A DNA stretch of 64,000 nucleotides from Actibacterium sp. (GTDB taxonomy: Bacteria; Pseudomonadota; Alphaproteobacteria; Rhodobacterales; Rhodobacteraceae). The DNA lies in assembly GCA_016278325.1 (NCBI GenBank), contig JADQCB010000031.1, forward strand, positions 30,963-94,962, in the 5' to 3' direction. Shown piece by piece: positions 27,150 through 37,310 of the stretch. A program made the position numbers and the translations under genes. Each line of letters opens with the position of its first letter. Position 1 is the stretch's first letter. The notes beneath the pieces were generated by a model. It was not told the DNA's origin. It saw nothing but the letters and a program-made list of their open reading frames with translations, and searched no databases.

Positions 27150-27853
27150 TGCCCGACATGGCCATGCCGCATCTTCTGATCGTGGATGACGACGAACGGA
27201 TCCGCGGCCTGTTGCACAAGTTCCTTGCCCGGAACGGCTTTCTCGTCAGCGCGGCGCGCGATGCCGGTCATGCCCGGCGGCTTCTGACCGGGCTCGAATT
27301 CGACTTGATCGTGCTCGACGTGATGATGCCGGGCGAGGACGGGATCAGCCTGACCCGCGACCTGCGTGAACGGATCGCGACGCCGATCCTGCTTCTGACG
27401 GCCCGGGGCGAGACCACCGACCGCATTGCCGGGTTTGAGGCCGGGGCCGATGACTATCTGCCGAAACCGTTCGAGCCGAAGGAGCTTCTGCTGCGGATCA
27501 ACGCGATCCTGCGCCGCGTGCCGCAGCCCCAGATCCGGGTGACCGGTCCGAAATTTCTGCATCTCGGGCCGGTGCGTTATGACATCGAGCGCGGCGAGAT
27601 GTGGAGGGACGACCGCCCGATCCGGCTGACCGCGACGGAAAGCCAGCTGATGCGCATTTTCGCCGCCTGTCCCGATGAGGCCGTGACGCGCCAGAAACTG
27701 GTCGAGGATCTGGGGCGCGGGGACGGGCAGGCGCAGGAACGCGCCGTGGATGTGCAGATCACCCGGCTGCGCCGAAAGATCGAGGCCGACCCGAAACAGC
27801 CCCGGTATCTTCAGACGGTGCGCGGCGCGGGCTACATGCTGTCCCCGGACTGA
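27146..27853 (+). CDS. petR: OmpR-family response regulator, PetR-like (orphan)
   Basis: 235 residues. The receiver domain has acidic pocket DDDE (14-17), phospho-acceptor D58 in LIVLDVMMPGEDG, and YLPKPFEPKELLLRI. A C-terminal winged helix follows (RLTATESQLMRIFAACPDEA; AVDVQITRLRRKIEADPKQP; VRGAGYMLSPD). No histidine kinase is nearby, as is the case for PetR in Rhodobacter, where it is needed for respiratory and photosynthetic growth. Overlaps petP by 4 bases. Confidence 0.75.
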   Translation: MMPDMAMPHLLIVDDDERIRGLLHKFLARNGFLVSAARDAGHARRLLTGLEFDLIVLDVMMPGEDGISLTRDLRERIATPILLLTARGETTDRIAGFEAGADDYLPKPFEPKELLLRINAILRRVPQPQIRVTGPKFLHLGPVRYDIERGEMWRDDRPIRLTATESQLMRIFAACPDEAVTRQKLVEDLGRGDGQAQERAVDVQITRLRRKIEADPKQPRYLQTVRGAGYMLSPD

Positions 27854-27894
27854 GCGCGCTTGCCCCTGCGCGGCGCAGCGACTAGCCTGCCCCA

Positions 27895-28830
27895 ATGACC
27901 ACCGCCCTTTTGACCCACAGCGACTGTCTCGGCCATGTCACGCCGCCCGGTCATCCCGAGCGCGTGGCGCGCCTTGAAGCGGTCTTGCGACGGCTCGACC
28001 AGCCCGGCTTTGCTGCCCTGGAACGGGCCGAGGCCCCCCTGGCCGACCCCGACGCCGTGCTGCGCTGTCATCCGCAAAGCTATCTCGACCGGGTTCTGGG
28101 CACGATCCCCGACCACGGGATCACCGCCGTCGATCCCGACACCCATGTTTCGCCCGGCTCGCTCAAGGCGGCGCTGCGCGGTGTCGGCGGCGCCCTTCGG
28201 GCGGTCGACATGGTGCTGGGCGGCGCGGCCGACAACGCCTTCGTCGCCACCCGCCCCCCGGGCCATCATGCCGAGCGCGAGACGGCCATGGGGTTCTGCC
28301 TGTTCGGCAATGTCGCGATCGCGGCGAAACATGCGCTGGACCATCACGGGTTGTCGCGGGTGGCGATCATGGATTTCGACGTGCATCACGGCAACGGAAC
28401 CCAGGATCTGTTGTGGGACGAGGCGCGCGTGCTGTTCGTCTCGACCCACCAGATGCCGCTTTATCCCGGCACCGGATCGTCCACCGAACGCGGCGCGCAT
28501 GACAACATCCTGAACGTGCCGCTGCCGCCCCATGCCGACAGCACCCGGTTCCGCGACGCGATCGACGGGCAGGTGATTCCGGCCTTGCAGGCGTTCCGCC
28601 CCGAGCTCTTGCTGCTGTCGGCCGGCTTCGACGGGCATCGCGACGATCCGCTGGCACAGATGGAGCTGGACAGGCAGGATTTCGCCTGGGTCACGCAGCG
28701 CCTGTGTGACCTGGCCGATGAAAGTTGCGACGGCAAGGTGGTCTCGACACTCGAGGGTGGATATGATCTTGAGGCGCTTGCCGACGGCGTGGCGGCGCAT
28801 GTGAACGTGTTGTTGGAGCGGGGATCGTGA
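27895..28830 (+). CDS. Histone-deacetylase-family amidohydrolase
   Basis: A zinc deacetylase of the class II HDAC/acetylpolyamine amidohydrolase type. It has 311 residues. Readable active-site motifs are RPPGHHAERETAMGFCLFG, VAIMDFDVHHGNGTQDL (zinc ligands D and H), LLLSAGFDGHRDDPL and VSTLEGGYDLEALADGVA. The substrate may be an acetylated polyamine, protein lysine or small molecule. Its stop overlaps the GTG of xseB, so the run deacetylase-xseB-ispA-dxs is one unit. Confidence 0.9.
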   Translation: MTTALLTHSDCLGHVTPPGHPERVARLEAVLRRLDQPGFAALERAEAPLADPDAVLRCHPQSYLDRVLGTIPDHGITAVDPDTHVSPGSLKAALRGVGGALRAVDMVLGGAADNAFVATRPPGHHAERETAMGFCLFGNVAIAAKHALDHHGLSRVAIMDFDVHHGNGTQDLLWDEARVLFVSTHQMPLYPGTGSSTERGAHDNILNVPLPPHADSTRFRDAIDGQVIPALQAFRPELLLLSAGFDGHRDDPLAQMELDRQDFAWVTQRLCDLADESCDGKVVSTLEGGYDLEALADGVAAHVNVLLERGS

Positions 28831-29072
28831 GCGAACAGAAGACGGTTGACGAGATGACCTTCGAAGAGGCGATGGCCGAGCTCGAGCGCGTGGTGAACCA
28901 GCTGGAGCGCGGCGACGTGCCGCTGGAGGATTCGATCAAGCTTTATGAACGCGGCGCGGCGCTGAAGAAACGCTGCGAGACGAAGCTGAAAGAGGCCGAG
29001 GAAAAGGTTGCCGCGATCACCCTCGACGCCGAAGGCAACCCGGCCGGCACGACCCGCATCGAAGGAAAATAG
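28827..29072 (+). CDS. xseB: Exodeoxyribonuclease VII small subunit
   Basis: 81 residues with the XseB signature MTFEEAMAELERVVNQLERG, DVPLEDSIKLYERGAALKKR and KLKEAEEKV. GTG start overlapping the upstream stop (GTGA). The large subunit xseA is not in the window. ispA starts on the base after the stop codon. Confidence 0.95.
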   Translation: MSEQKTVDEMTFEEAMAELERVVNQLERGDVPLEDSIKLYERGAALKKRCETKLKEAEEKVAAITLDAEGNPAGTTRIEGK

Positions 29073-29942
29073 ATGTTCGCCGACCGCCTGGCGAAGGTTG
29101 CCGCGCAAGTGGGCGGTCACCTGGACACGGTTTTCACGCGCTTTCCCGATCAGGATGTGATCCATGCGATGCGGTATGCCGTGGCGGGGGGCAAGCGGCT
29201 GCGCGCCTTTCTGGTGATGGAAAGCGCCGCCCTGCACGATGTGCCGGGTCGGCGCGCCGTGCAGGCCGCCGCGGCGATCGAGGCGATGCACGCCTATTCG
29301 CTGGTGCATGACGACCTTCCCTGCATGGACGACGATGACCTGCGCCGGGGCCGGCCGACGGTGCATGTCAAGTGGGACCAGGCGACCGCGGTGCTGGCGG
29401 GCGATGCCTTGCAGACCCTCGCCTTCGAGCTTCTGGCCGATCCGGCCACGCATCCCGATGCCGCCATCCGGTGCGATCTGGTATCGGCCCTGGCCCGGGC
29501 TGCCGGGGCGCGGGGGATGGTGCTGGGGCAGGCGCGCGACATCGCCGCGGAAAATTGCGACACGCCCCCGGATTTGCAGCAGATTACCGCGCTTCAGGCC
29601 GGCAAGACGGGGGCCCTGATCGTCTGGTCGGCCGAGGCCGGCGCGCGCCTGGCCGGGGCCGATCCGGCGCCGATGGCGGCCTATGCGAATGCGCTGGGGC
29701 TTGCCTTCCAGATCGCCGATGACATCCTGGACGTCGAGGGCGACGCGGCCAAGGCGGGCAAGCGGCTGAACAAGGACGCCGGTGCGGGCAAGGCCACTTT
29801 CGTTTCCCTGCTGGGGCTCGACGCGGCGAAAACCCGCGCAAGGGCCCTTGTCGACGAGGCCGAAGCGGCGCTGATCCCCTACGGGGATGCGGCACGGAAC
29901 TTGCGGGAAGCCGCCCGCTTCGTTATCTCCCGCGAGATGTGA
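29073..29942 (+). CDS. ispA: Polyprenyl (farnesyl/geranylgeranyl) diphosphate synthase
   Basis: A chain-elongating trans-prenyltransferase that makes C15/C20 diphosphates from IPP and DMAPP. It has 289 residues. The first Asp-rich motif is in [18 protein letters not shown], the second in [20 protein letters not shown], with [18 protein letters not shown] and [14 protein letters not shown] between N-terminus and motif 1. It sits directly before dxs, linking precursor and chain synthesis. Confidence 0.93.
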   Translation: MFADRLAKVAAQVGGHLDTVFTRFPDQDVIHAMRYAVAGGKRLRAFLVMESAALHDVPGRRAVQAAAAIEAMHAYSLVHDDLPCMDDDDLRRGRPTVHVKWDQATAVLAGDALQTLAFELLADPATHPDAAIRCDLVSALARAAGARGMVLGQARDIAAENCDTPPDLQQITALQAGKTGALIVWSAEAGARLAGADPAPMAAYANALGLAFQIADDILDVEGDAAKAGKRLNKDAGAGKATFVSLLGLDAAKTRARALVDEAEAALIPYGDAARNLREAARFVISREM

Positions 29943-29965
29943 TTACCGCGCCCCCGGAGGGCCCC

Positions 29966-31900
29966 ATGGCGACAGACCAACCCGTGACCCCGCTGCTGGA
30001 CAAGGTGCACAGCCCCGCCGATCTGAAGGGGCTCAGCGATCGTCAGCTTGAACAGCTGGCCGATGAATTGCGGGCCGAGACGATCTCGGCGGTGTCGCAG
30101 ACCGGCGGGCATCTGGGCGCCGGGCTGGGCGTGGTCGAGCTGACGGTGGCGCTGCACGCGGTCTTCGACACGCCGCGCGACCGGCTGATCTGGGACGTGT
30201 CGCACCAGAGCTATCCGCACAAGATCCTGACCGGCCGGCGCGACCGCATCCGCACCCTGCGCCAGAAGGATGGTCTGAGCGGATTCACCAGGCGCAGCGA
30301 GTCGCCCTATGATCCGTTCGGGGCGGCGCATTCCTCGACCTCGATCTCGGCGGCACTGGGTTTCGCGGTGGCGCGCGACCTGGGCGGGGCGCCCGAACAC
30401 GGTATCGGCGACGCCATCGCGGTGATCGGCGACGGCGCGCTGAGCGCGGGCATGGCCTATGAGGCGCTGAACAACGCGGGCCATCTGAAAAAGCGCCTGA
30501 TCGTCATCCTGAACGACAACGAGATGTCGATCGCCCCGCCGGTGGGGGCGATGTCATCCTACCTGTCGCGGCTCTATGCCGGGGCGCCGTTCCAGGAACT
30601 CAAGGCGGCCGCCCGGGGCGCGGTCAGCCTGTTGCCCCCGCCGTTCCAGGAAGGGGCAAAACGGGCCAAGGACATGCTCAAGCACCTTACCGTCGGCGGC
30701 ACCCTGTTCGAGGAAATGGGATTTTCCTATGTCGGGCCGATCGACGGGCATGACATGGAGCAGCTTCTGGCGGTGCTGCGCACGGTCAAGGCGCGCGCCA
30801 CCGGGCCGATCCTGATCCATGCGATCACGAAAAAGGGCAAGGGCTATGCCCCGGCCGAACAGGCCGACGACCGCGGTCACGCCACGGCCAAGTTCGACAT
30901 GGTGACCGGCAAGCAGAAGAAGGCCCCCTCGAACGCCCCGTCCTATACCAAGGTGTTCGCCCGGACCCTGATCGAAGAGGCCGCGCGCGACGACAGGATC
31001 GTGGCCGTTACCGCGGCGATGCCCGACGGCACCGGGCTGGATCTGTTCGCCGAACGCTTCCCCAGTCGCTGTTTCGACGTGGGCATCGCCGAGCAGCACG
31101 CGGTGACGTTCTGTGCCGGACTGGCCGCCGGCGGGATGAAGCCCTTTGCCGCGATCTACTCGACCTTCCTGCAACGCGGATATGACCAGGTCGTGCATGA
31201 CGTGGCGATCCAGCGTCTTCCGGTGCGGTTTGCGATCGACCGTGCCGGGCTGGTCGGGGCCGACGGGGCGACCCATGCCGGCAGTTTCGATATCGCCTTC
31301 CTCTCGAATCTGCCGGGGTTCACGGTGATGGCCGCCGCCGACGAGGCCGAGCTGAAGCACATGGTCGCCACCGCCGTCGCGCATGACGCCGGGCCCATCG
31401 CCTTTCGCTTTCCGCGGGGCGAGGGCGTGGGTGTCGAGATGCCCGAGCGCGGCGCGGTGCTGGAAATCGGCAAGGGCCGGATGATCCGCGAGGGCGCGCG
31501 CGTGGCGATCCTGTCCTTCGGCGCGCGGCTGAAGGAAGTCATGGAGGCGGCCGAAAACCTCTCGGCCCGGGGTGTCGGCCCGACGGTTGCCGACGCCCGT
31601 TTCGCAAAGCCGCTGGACCGCGAGCTGATCCTTGCGCTGGCCGCCGGGCACGAGGCGCTGATCACCATCGAGGAAGGCGCGGTGGGCGGTTTCGGCAGCC
31701 ATGTGGCGCAGCTTCTGGCCGAAGAAGGCGTTTTCGACAGCGGGCTGAAATTCCGCTCCATGGTGTTGCCCGATATCTTCATCGACCAGGCCAGCCCGGC
31801 CGACATGTATGCCGTGGCCGGGATGAACGCCGCGGATATAGAGCGCAAGGTTCTCGAAGTTCTTGACGTAGCTGCCCTGCCGGCGCGCCAGGCCAGGTGA
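29966..31900 (+). CDS. dxs: 1-deoxy-D-xylulose-5-phosphate synthase
   Basis: A thiamine-diphosphate enzyme that condenses pyruvate and glyceraldehyde-3-phosphate, the entry to the MEP isoprenoid pathway. It has 644 residues with the ATG at 29966 (CCGGAGG six bases before). Motifs: [20 protein letters not shown], the ThDP motif [19 protein letters not shown] ... [46 protein letters not shown] with the catalytic Glu, [15 protein letters not shown], and [18 protein letters not shown] in the C-terminal domain. Confidence 0.97.
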   Translation: MATDQPVTPLLDKVHSPADLKGLSDRQLEQLADELRAETISAVSQTGGHLGAGLGVVELTVALHAVFDTPRDRLIWDVSHQSYPHKILTGRRDRIRTLRQKDGLSGFTRRSESPYDPFGAAHSSTSISAALGFAVARDLGGAPEHGIGDAIAVIGDGALSAGMAYEALNNAGHLKKRLIVILNDNEMSIAPPVGAMSSYLSRLYAGAPFQELKAAARGAVSLLPPPFQEGAKRAKDMLKHLTVGGTLFEEMGFSYVGPIDGHDMEQLLAVLRTVKARATGPILIHAITKKGKGYAPAEQADDRGHATAKFDMVTGKQKKAPSNAPSYTKVFARTLIEEAARDDRIVAVTAAMPDGTGLDLFAERFPSRCFDVGIAEQHAVTFCAGLAAGGMKPFAAIYSTFLQRGYDQVVHDVAIQRLPVRFAIDRAGLVGADGATHAGSFDIAFLSNLPGFTVMAAADEAELKHMVATAVAHDAGPIAFRFPRGEGVGVEMPERGAVLEIGKGRMIREGARVAILSFGARLKEVMEAAENLSARGVGPTVADARFAKPLDRELILALAAGHEALITIEEGAVGGFGSHVAQLLAEEGVFDSGLKFRSMVLPDIFIDQASPADMYAVAGMNAADIERKVLEVLDVAALPARQAR

Positions 31901-31925
31901 ACGGCCCGCGCCCGCGCATTGCCAT

Positions 31926-32849
31926 CTAACCCTGTGGTGTCATCGCCTTGCGCGGGCGATCGCGTTTCAGGCCCAGCTGACGCTCGCGCCAGATGATCAG
32001 CACACCGGCAAGGATGACCAGACCCGCGCCGAACAGCATGCTAGGCGTCGGAACCTCGGCGAACACGAAATACCCGATCGCAAGGGCCAGAAGCATCGAG
32101 GCATAGTCGAATGGCGCGATCACCGAGGCATCGGCATAGCGATAGCTCGATGTCAGGCAGATCTGGCCCAGCCCGCCGAGCACGCCGGCCATGATCAGCA
32201 ACAGCGCCTCGCGCGGGGCCGGGACGACCCAGCCGAAAGGGATCGTCACCAGGGACAGGGTCGTCGCGGTGACCGAGAACCAGAAAACGATTGCCGGCGT
32301 GCGCTCGGTCTGCACGAGCTTGCGCACGAAGACCTGCGCCAGCGCCGCGCAGGTGGCCCCGGCCAGAACCACGATCGCGCCTAGCGCCTCGCGCGCGCTG
32401 GCAGTTCCGCCCGACAGCGCATTCAGCCGCGGCGACAGCACGATCAGGACACCGATCATGCCCAGCGCCACTGCGGCCAGGCGGAAAAGGCGCACCTGTT
32501 CGCCCAGAAACATCGCGGCAAAAATGACCACGAGGATCGGCGCGGCATAGTTCAGCGCGGTCACTTCGGGCAGGGGCAAAAGGCCCAGCCCGGCAAAGCC
32601 AAGCCCCATCGCCGATGTGCCGACCAGGCCGCGCCAGAAATGGCCCATCGGGTTGACCGTGCGCAACCCTATCGCCAGTTCGCCGCGCAAGGTCAGCCAG
32701 ATCACGATGACCGGCAGCGCCAGCAGGGAGCGGAAAAAGACCGCTTCGCCGGGCGGGACATGGGCCGACGCGGCCTTGATAAGCGCCGACATCACGACAA
32801 AGAGCGTGACGGCCGTCAGTTTCAGAGCAATGGCGCGGGCGGGCTGCAT
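31926..32849 (-). CDS. EamA-family (DMT) membrane transporter
   Basis: 307 residues, ten predicted helices in two EamA repeats. The first repeat includes LTAVTLFVVMSALIKAASA and VTALNYAAPILVVIFAAMFL; the second includes VVLAGATCAALAQVFVRKLV and GLGQICLTSSYRYADASVIA followed by PFDYASMLLALAIGYFVF. It is a drug/metabolite transporter; many such proteins export amino acids or related compounds, but the substrate cannot be read. The C-terminal tail is basic (RERQLGLKRDRPRKA). Convergent with dxs, 25 bases apart. Confidence 0.87.
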   Translation of the reverse strand: MQPARAIALKLTAVTLFVVMSALIKAASAHVPPGEAVFFRSLLALPVIVIWLTLRGELAIGLRTVNPMGHFWRGLVGTSAMGLGFAGLGLLPLPEVTALNYAAPILVVIFAAMFLGEQVRLFRLAAVALGMIGVLIVLSPRLNALSGGTASAREALGAIVVLAGATCAALAQVFVRKLVQTERTPAIVFWFSVTATTLSLVTIPFGWVVPAPREALLLIMAGVLGGLGQICLTSSYRYADASVIAPFDYASMLLALAIGYFVFAEVPTPSMLFGAGLVILAGVLIIWRERQLGLKRDRPRKAMTPQG

Positions 32850-33098
32850 CGGACTGGCTTTCGTAACCTGCCCCGTTCCTTACCCAATTTCCCGGCCAAA
32901 GGGAAATCCCCTCGCGATGCCATTCACCGCAAGACGCGACAGGCAAAGCGGCTGCTCACCCGGCAGGCGGCGTCGGGAAGCTGTCGAAAGGGGTTTCGCG
33001 GGACGTGCCGGCACAAGCGGCGGCGGACGATCGGCCGCGGCCGGTGCCGTGCGAACACGCGCGCAGCCGGATTTCCGGGCAATCGCGGCTGTCGGATG

Positions 33099-33446
33099 TC
33101 AGCTGGCGCAGTCGCGGCATCGCATGATCGTCGGATCCAGGTCGAGCCGCTTGAGGCCGATGAAATCGCCGCACCTCGCGCACCAGCCGAATTCGCCGGT
33201 TTCGATTCTGCGCATGGCCGCTTCGATCGCACGCACCCGCCCATGGCGCCGGGCGTCCTGCGCGGCGGACATGGCCTGTTGCTGCATCGCGTCCATGCGG
33301 CTGAGCCGGCCGACGCTTTGCTGGTCGAGTTCCACCGGCTTGCGGCTGTCCGAGGTCCGGGAAGAGGCCGCCTGCAGCGCGGCCAGTTCCTCTTTCAGGC
33401 GCGGAAGAAACCTGGCGCGCAGCTCCGTATCGCTTGGCTCGTCCAT
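33099..33446 (-). CDS. TraR/DksA-family C4 zinc-finger protein
   Basis: 115 residues. A coiled-coil N-terminal half (LPRLKEELAALQAASSR, SRMDAMQQQAMSAAQDARRH) is followed by a C4 finger with C89, C92, C110 and C113 (WCARCGDFIGLKRL; MRCRDC). Such proteins bind the RNA-polymerase secondary channel or have unknown roles. It follows the universal stress gene by only 4 bases, so a stress-response link is likely. Confidence 0.88.
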   Translation of the reverse strand: MDEPSDTELRARFLPRLKEELAALQAASSRTSDSRKPVELDQQSVGRLSRMDAMQQQAMSAAQDARRHGRVRAIEAAMRRIETGEFGWCARCGDFIGLKRLDLDPTIMRCRDCAS

Positions 33447-33450
33447 GGCG

Positions 33451-34305
33451 CTAACGCATCAGAACGACGGGAACTTTGCAAGAACGCATCATTTCGGTCG
33501 TGGTCGAGCCGATGACGAGGCTGCGGATGCGGCTGTGGCCATAGGCGCCCATGACCAGCATGTCGAAGCCGTCGGTCTCGACAAGCTTGCCCAGCACCTC
33601 GTCCGGTCGCCCCTCGACGATTTGGGTGTCGGCGTCAATCGTCGCCGCCTTCAGGCGCAACCTGGCCTCTTCCAGCCCCTTGCGGTTGTCGGCATTGTCC
33701 GCGCCGACGGTAACCACCGTGACATTCAGCCCCTGAAAAAGCGGGCTGTGGGCGATATGGTCGACCGCCTTCATGGCAGAGGTTCCCCCGTCATAGGCCA
33801 CCAGCACCTTTTCGATCGGTTTGAAGGCGCGCGCCGCGACGAAGATGGGCCGATGCGCCGCACGCACGATGCGTTCGAGGTTCGATCCCAGATGTCCCTT
33901 GGCGAAATCCGCCGCCTCGCCGCGTTTTCCGATGACGATGACGCGGGCGTTGCTCTCGACTTCGCCGATTGCCTCGACGATGTCCCCATGCCGCAAGCGG
34001 GTGGTGATCTCGGTCACGCCGTCCTGATCGACGATGGCGCGTGCGTCTTCCAGGATCGCGCGGCCGCGATGGCTGACGAGCTTGGCGCGCTGCGCGTCGA
34101 TCTCGGCGAGTTCCTCCATCAGTTTCGTCCGCGCCCCCAGCCGGATCGCGCCGGACAGGTCGGTTTTGTCCGGGGCTTCGCGCCGGCCCAGCACATGGAT
34201 CAGTTCCACCGGTGCCTGCGTGCGCTGCGAAATCCAGGCGGCATGGTGGCAGACGCTTTCGGAATAGATGGAGCCGTCCACCAGGGCGATGATCTTGTCT
34301 GTCAT
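33451..34305 (-). CDS. Tandem universal stress protein (two Usp domains)
   Basis: 284 residues made of two UspA repeats. The first begins KIIALVDGSIYSESVCHHAA and contains ARVIVIGKRGEAADFAKGHL; the second begins KVLVAYDGGTSAMKAVDHIA and ends with the ATP-binding type motif MGAYGHSRIRSLVIGSTTTE. The ATG at 34305 was chosen because GGGAGGAAA lies 5-8 bases before it. It sits between the SulP transporter gene (14 bases upstream) and the zinc-finger gene, all on the minus strand. SulP-Usp pairing suggests stress-linked control of anion uptake. Confidence 0.92.
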   Translation of the reverse strand: MTDKIIALVDGSIYSESVCHHAAWISQRTQAPVELIHVLGRREAPDKTDLSGAIRLGARTKLMEELAEIDAQRAKLVSHRGRAILEDARAIVDQDGVTEITTRLRHGDIVEAIGEVESNARVIVIGKRGEAADFAKGHLGSNLERIVRAAHRPIFVAARAFKPIEKVLVAYDGGTSAMKAVDHIAHSPLFQGLNVTVVTVGADNADNRKGLEEARLRLKAATIDADTQIVEGRPDEVLGKLVETDGFDMLVMGAYGHSRIRSLVIGSTTTEMMRSCKVPVVLMR

Positions 34306-34319
34306 GTCACTTTCCTCCC

Positions 34320-35810
34320 TCAATGCGCCATCAGCTTGTCCATGGCACCGGGCTTGTCATGGATGGCAAGCCGGTCGACCAGGGTCTCGGTCGCCTTGTT
34401 CATGCCCACGACCTCGACTTCCGCGCCATCGCGCCGGAACTTGAGGATCGCCATGTCGAGCGCCTGAACCGAGCTGATATCCCAGATATGTGCGCGGTTC
34501 ACGTCTATCACGACCCGTTCCGGCGCTTCCTTGAAATCGAAGGCGTTCATGAAGTCCTCGACCGAGCCATAGAAAAGCTGCCCCTCGACATGATAGGTCC
34601 GCACGCGCCCATCGTCGCTGATCTCTGCGCGGACCCGGAAAAGCTGCGCGATCTTGCCGGCAAAGAAGATGCCCGACAGCAGCACGCCCACCAGCACCCC
34701 GATGGCCAGGTTATGGGTGTAGACCACCGTCACCACCGTCGCGATCATCACGACCGAGGAAGAGCGCGGATGCACCGTGAGGTTCTTGATCGACGACCAC
34801 GAGAAGGTGCCGATCGAGACCATGATCATGATCGCGACAAGCGCAGCCATCGGGATCATGCTGACCAGATCGCCCAGAACGACGACCATGAACAGCAGAA
34901 AGACACCGGCAGAAAGAGACGAAAGCCGCCCGCGGCCGCCCGACTTCACGTTGATCATCGACTGGCCGATCATGGCGCAGCCGGCCATGCCGCCGATGAA
35001 GCCCGTGGCGGTGTTGGCCAGCCCCTGGCCGATGCATTCCTGGTTGCGGTTCGACTTGGTGTCGGTCAGGTCATCGACGATGTTCTGCGTCATAAGGCTT
35101 TCCAGCAGGCCCACGACGGCCACTGCCACCGAATAGGGCAGGATGATCATCAGCGTTTCGAAATTCAGCGGGATCTGCGGGATCAGGAACACCGGCAAGG
35201 TGTCGGGCAGGGCGCCCATGTCGCCCACCGTGCGCACATCCAGCCCCAGCGCAAGGGAAAGCCCGGTCAGAACCACGATGGTGACAAGCGGCGAGGGGAC
35301 CGCCGTGGTCACCAGCGGCAAGAGGTAGATGATCGCCAGTCCCGCGGCGACCAGGGCATAGGTCAGCCATGTGACCGCGCGCGGGTCGAGTTCGGGCAGC
35401 TGCGCCATGAAGATCAGGATGGCAAGCGCATTGACGAAGCCGGTCATCACCGATTTCGAGACATAGCGCATGACGAAGCCGAGCTTCAGCACCCCGGCGC
35501 CGATCTGCAACAGCCCGGCCAGAACCGTGGCTGCCAGCAGGTATTCCAGCCCGTGGTCACGCACGAGCGTGATCATCAGAACCGCGGTCGCCGCCGTCGC
35601 GGCCGAGATCATGCCGGGGCGCCCCCCGGTGATCGCGACGATGACGGCAATGGAAAACGAGGCATAGAGGCCGACCTTAGGATCGACCCCGGCGATGATG
35701 GAAAAGGCGATCGCCTCGGGGATCAGCGCCAGCGCGACGACGATCCCGGCCAGCAGATCACCGCGAATGTTGCCAAACCACTGGGCGCGATAGGCGTCGA
35801 GTGAAATCAT
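34320..35810 (-). CDS. SulP-family anion transporter with STAS domain
   Basis: 496 residues. The membrane part (about 1-385) has the SulP signature [20 protein letters not shown] and [20 protein letters not shown], then [40 protein letters not shown] and [20 protein letters not shown]. The C-terminal STAS domain (about 395-490) has the typical [20 protein letters not shown]. The substrate could be sulfate or bicarbonate; the sequence resembles the BicA/SulP branch but does not decide. It is the second SulP gene in the window, and unlike the first it keeps its STAS domain. No strong ribosome site precedes the ATG. Confidence 0.9.
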   Translation of the reverse strand: MISLDAYRAQWFGNIRGDLLAGIVVALALIPEAIAFSIIAGVDPKVGLYASFSIAVIVAITGGRPGMISAATAATAVLMITLVRDHGLEYLLAATVLAGLLQIGAGVLKLGFVMRYVSKSVMTGFVNALAILIFMAQLPELDPRAVTWLTYALVAAGLAIIYLLPLVTTAVPSPLVTIVVLTGLSLALGLDVRTVGDMGALPDTLPVFLIPQIPLNFETLMIILPYSVAVAVVGLLESLMTQNIVDDLTDTKSNRNQECIGQGLANTATGFIGGMAGCAMIGQSMINVKSGGRGRLSSLSAGVFLLFMVVVLGDLVSMIPMAALVAIMIMVSIGTFSWSSIKNLTVHPRSSSVVMIATVVTVVYTHNLAIGVLVGVLLSGIFFAGKIAQLFRVRAEISDDGRVRTYHVEGQLFYGSVEDFMNAFDFKEAPERVVIDVNRAHIWDISSVQALDMAILKFRRDGAEVEVVGMNKATETLVDRLAIHDKPGAMDKLMAH

Positions 35811-36082
35811 GATAAAGGTATCCGATACCGGCGCGCATCAGTTCTGCGGGGCCGGTCGTGCATCTGCACCGTTGTTTGTCGTTGTCCGGCGGATAGGCGG
35901 CCGGAAGAGCCACCCGGAATCGGGTCCGGGTCCAGGATTGCTGCGATGCCGCATAGGCCGTGCCGATTGAAAGCGCAACACCCTGACAGAAAGAATCGTG
36001 AATGCGGGCAGATGAACACCCGGGCCGGTCATCCGCGGCGCAATAGCTGCCATGTCCTGCCCGAAACGGATGCCGGGCGTGT

Positions 36083-37198
36083 CTATCCGGCAGGGGCACG
36101 CGCGGCTTGCAGCGCCCCCGGAAATTCGTCGGCGAAGACCTGAAGCGCCTCCTCTGGTCCGGCCGAGACCCGGATGCAGCGATCGCCGGGTGGCACGAAC
36201 GGCATGCGCACGAAAACGTCTCGTTCGACCAGGGCGGCCAGAACCGCGCGCGCGAATTCGCCGTCGCGGCCGCAGTCGATGCTGACGAAATTGGCCGCCG
36301 AGGGCAGCGGGACCAGCCCGTTGTCGCGTGCGATGCCGGCGATCCTCTCGCGCGCGGCAGATACTCTTGCCAAAGTCGCATCCAGCCATGCGCCGTCGTC
36401 GAGCGCCGCCAGCGAGCCCTCCTGGCTGGCGCGTGACATGCCGAAATGGTCACGCACCTTGTTGAACGATCCGATCAGCGCCGGATGCGCCACGGCATAG
36501 CCCACCCGCGCCCCGGCCATGCCATAGGCCTTGGAAAAGGTGCGCATCCGGATCACCCGCGGATCGTCCGGGTCGATCGTCGGCGCGGTGCCCGCCGGCG
36601 CGAATTCCAGATAGGCTTCGTCGAGGATCAGCAGGCTGCCCTCGGGCACTGCCTCGATCATCGCCTGGATGCGGGCGGCGTCGTGCCAGCTGCCCATCGG
36701 GTTGTCGGGATTCGACAGGTAGATCAGCTTGGCACCGGTTTCGGCGGCCTTCGCGATCAGCGCATCGGGATCCTCGTGATCGTCGCGGTAGGGCACCTTG
36801 TGCAGCACCCCGCCGAACCCGTTGACGTGATAGTTGAAGGTCGGATAGGCGCCATCCGATGTCACCACCGCGTCGCCGGGTTCCACCGTCAGGCGCACCA
36901 GCGACCCGAGCAGCCCGTCGATGCCGCCGCCCACCATGACATTCTGCATGTCCACGCCCATCCGCGCGGCCAGCGCCTGCCGCAGGTCATGGCTTTGCGC
37001 GTCGCCATACATCCAGACCTCGGCCGCGGCGCGCCGCATCGCTTCGACGGCGCGGGGCGAGGTGCCGAACAGGTTCTCGTTCGCGCCCAGCCGCGCACGA
37101 AAGGGGCGGCCCCGCGCGCGTTCCTGGGTCTCGGGGCCGACAAAGGGCACCGTTGCGGGCAGGCTTTCGGCCAGTTCTGTATATCGGGGTCCACTCAT
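36083..37198 (-). CDS. HisC-like PLP-dependent aminotransferase
   Basis: 371 residues with the ATG at 37198 (MSGPRYTELAESLPATVPFV). A fold-I class I/II aminotransferase close to histidinol-phosphate aminotransferase: ARLGANENLFGTSPRAVEAM, DGAYPTFNYHVNGFGGVLHK, YLSNPDNPMGSWHDAARI, LILDEAYLEFAP, and the PLP lysine in RTFSKAYGMAGARVGYAV. Substrate is not certain (histidinol phosphate, phenylalanine/tyrosine or other). A longer frame reaches 37312 but would overlap the divergent hydrolase promoter. Isolated from other his genes. Confidence 0.85.
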   Translation of the reverse strand: MSGPRYTELAESLPATVPFVGPETQERARGRPFRARLGANENLFGTSPRAVEAMRRAAAEVWMYGDAQSHDLRQALAARMGVDMQNVMVGGGIDGLLGSLVRLTVEPGDAVVTSDGAYPTFNYHVNGFGGVLHKVPYRDDHEDPDALIAKAAETGAKLIYLSNPDNPMGSWHDAARIQAMIEAVPEGSLLILDEAYLEFAPAGTAPTIDPDDPRVIRMRTFSKAYGMAGARVGYAVAHPALIGSFNKVRDHFGMSRASQEGSLAALDDGAWLDATLARVSAARERIAGIARDNGLVPLPSAANFVSIDCGRDGEFARAVLAALVERDVFVRMPFVPPGDRCIRVSAGPEEALQVFADEFPGALQAARAPAG

Positions 37199-37310
37199 GT
37201 CCGCGACAAAACCCGAAAACGCGCGCCCGGGCAAGCCCGTCGGCCGGAGTTTGCCTTTGGCATCGGTCCGCAGCCCCGATAGTCTGAACGCGATCAATGG
37301 CGGAGGATGC

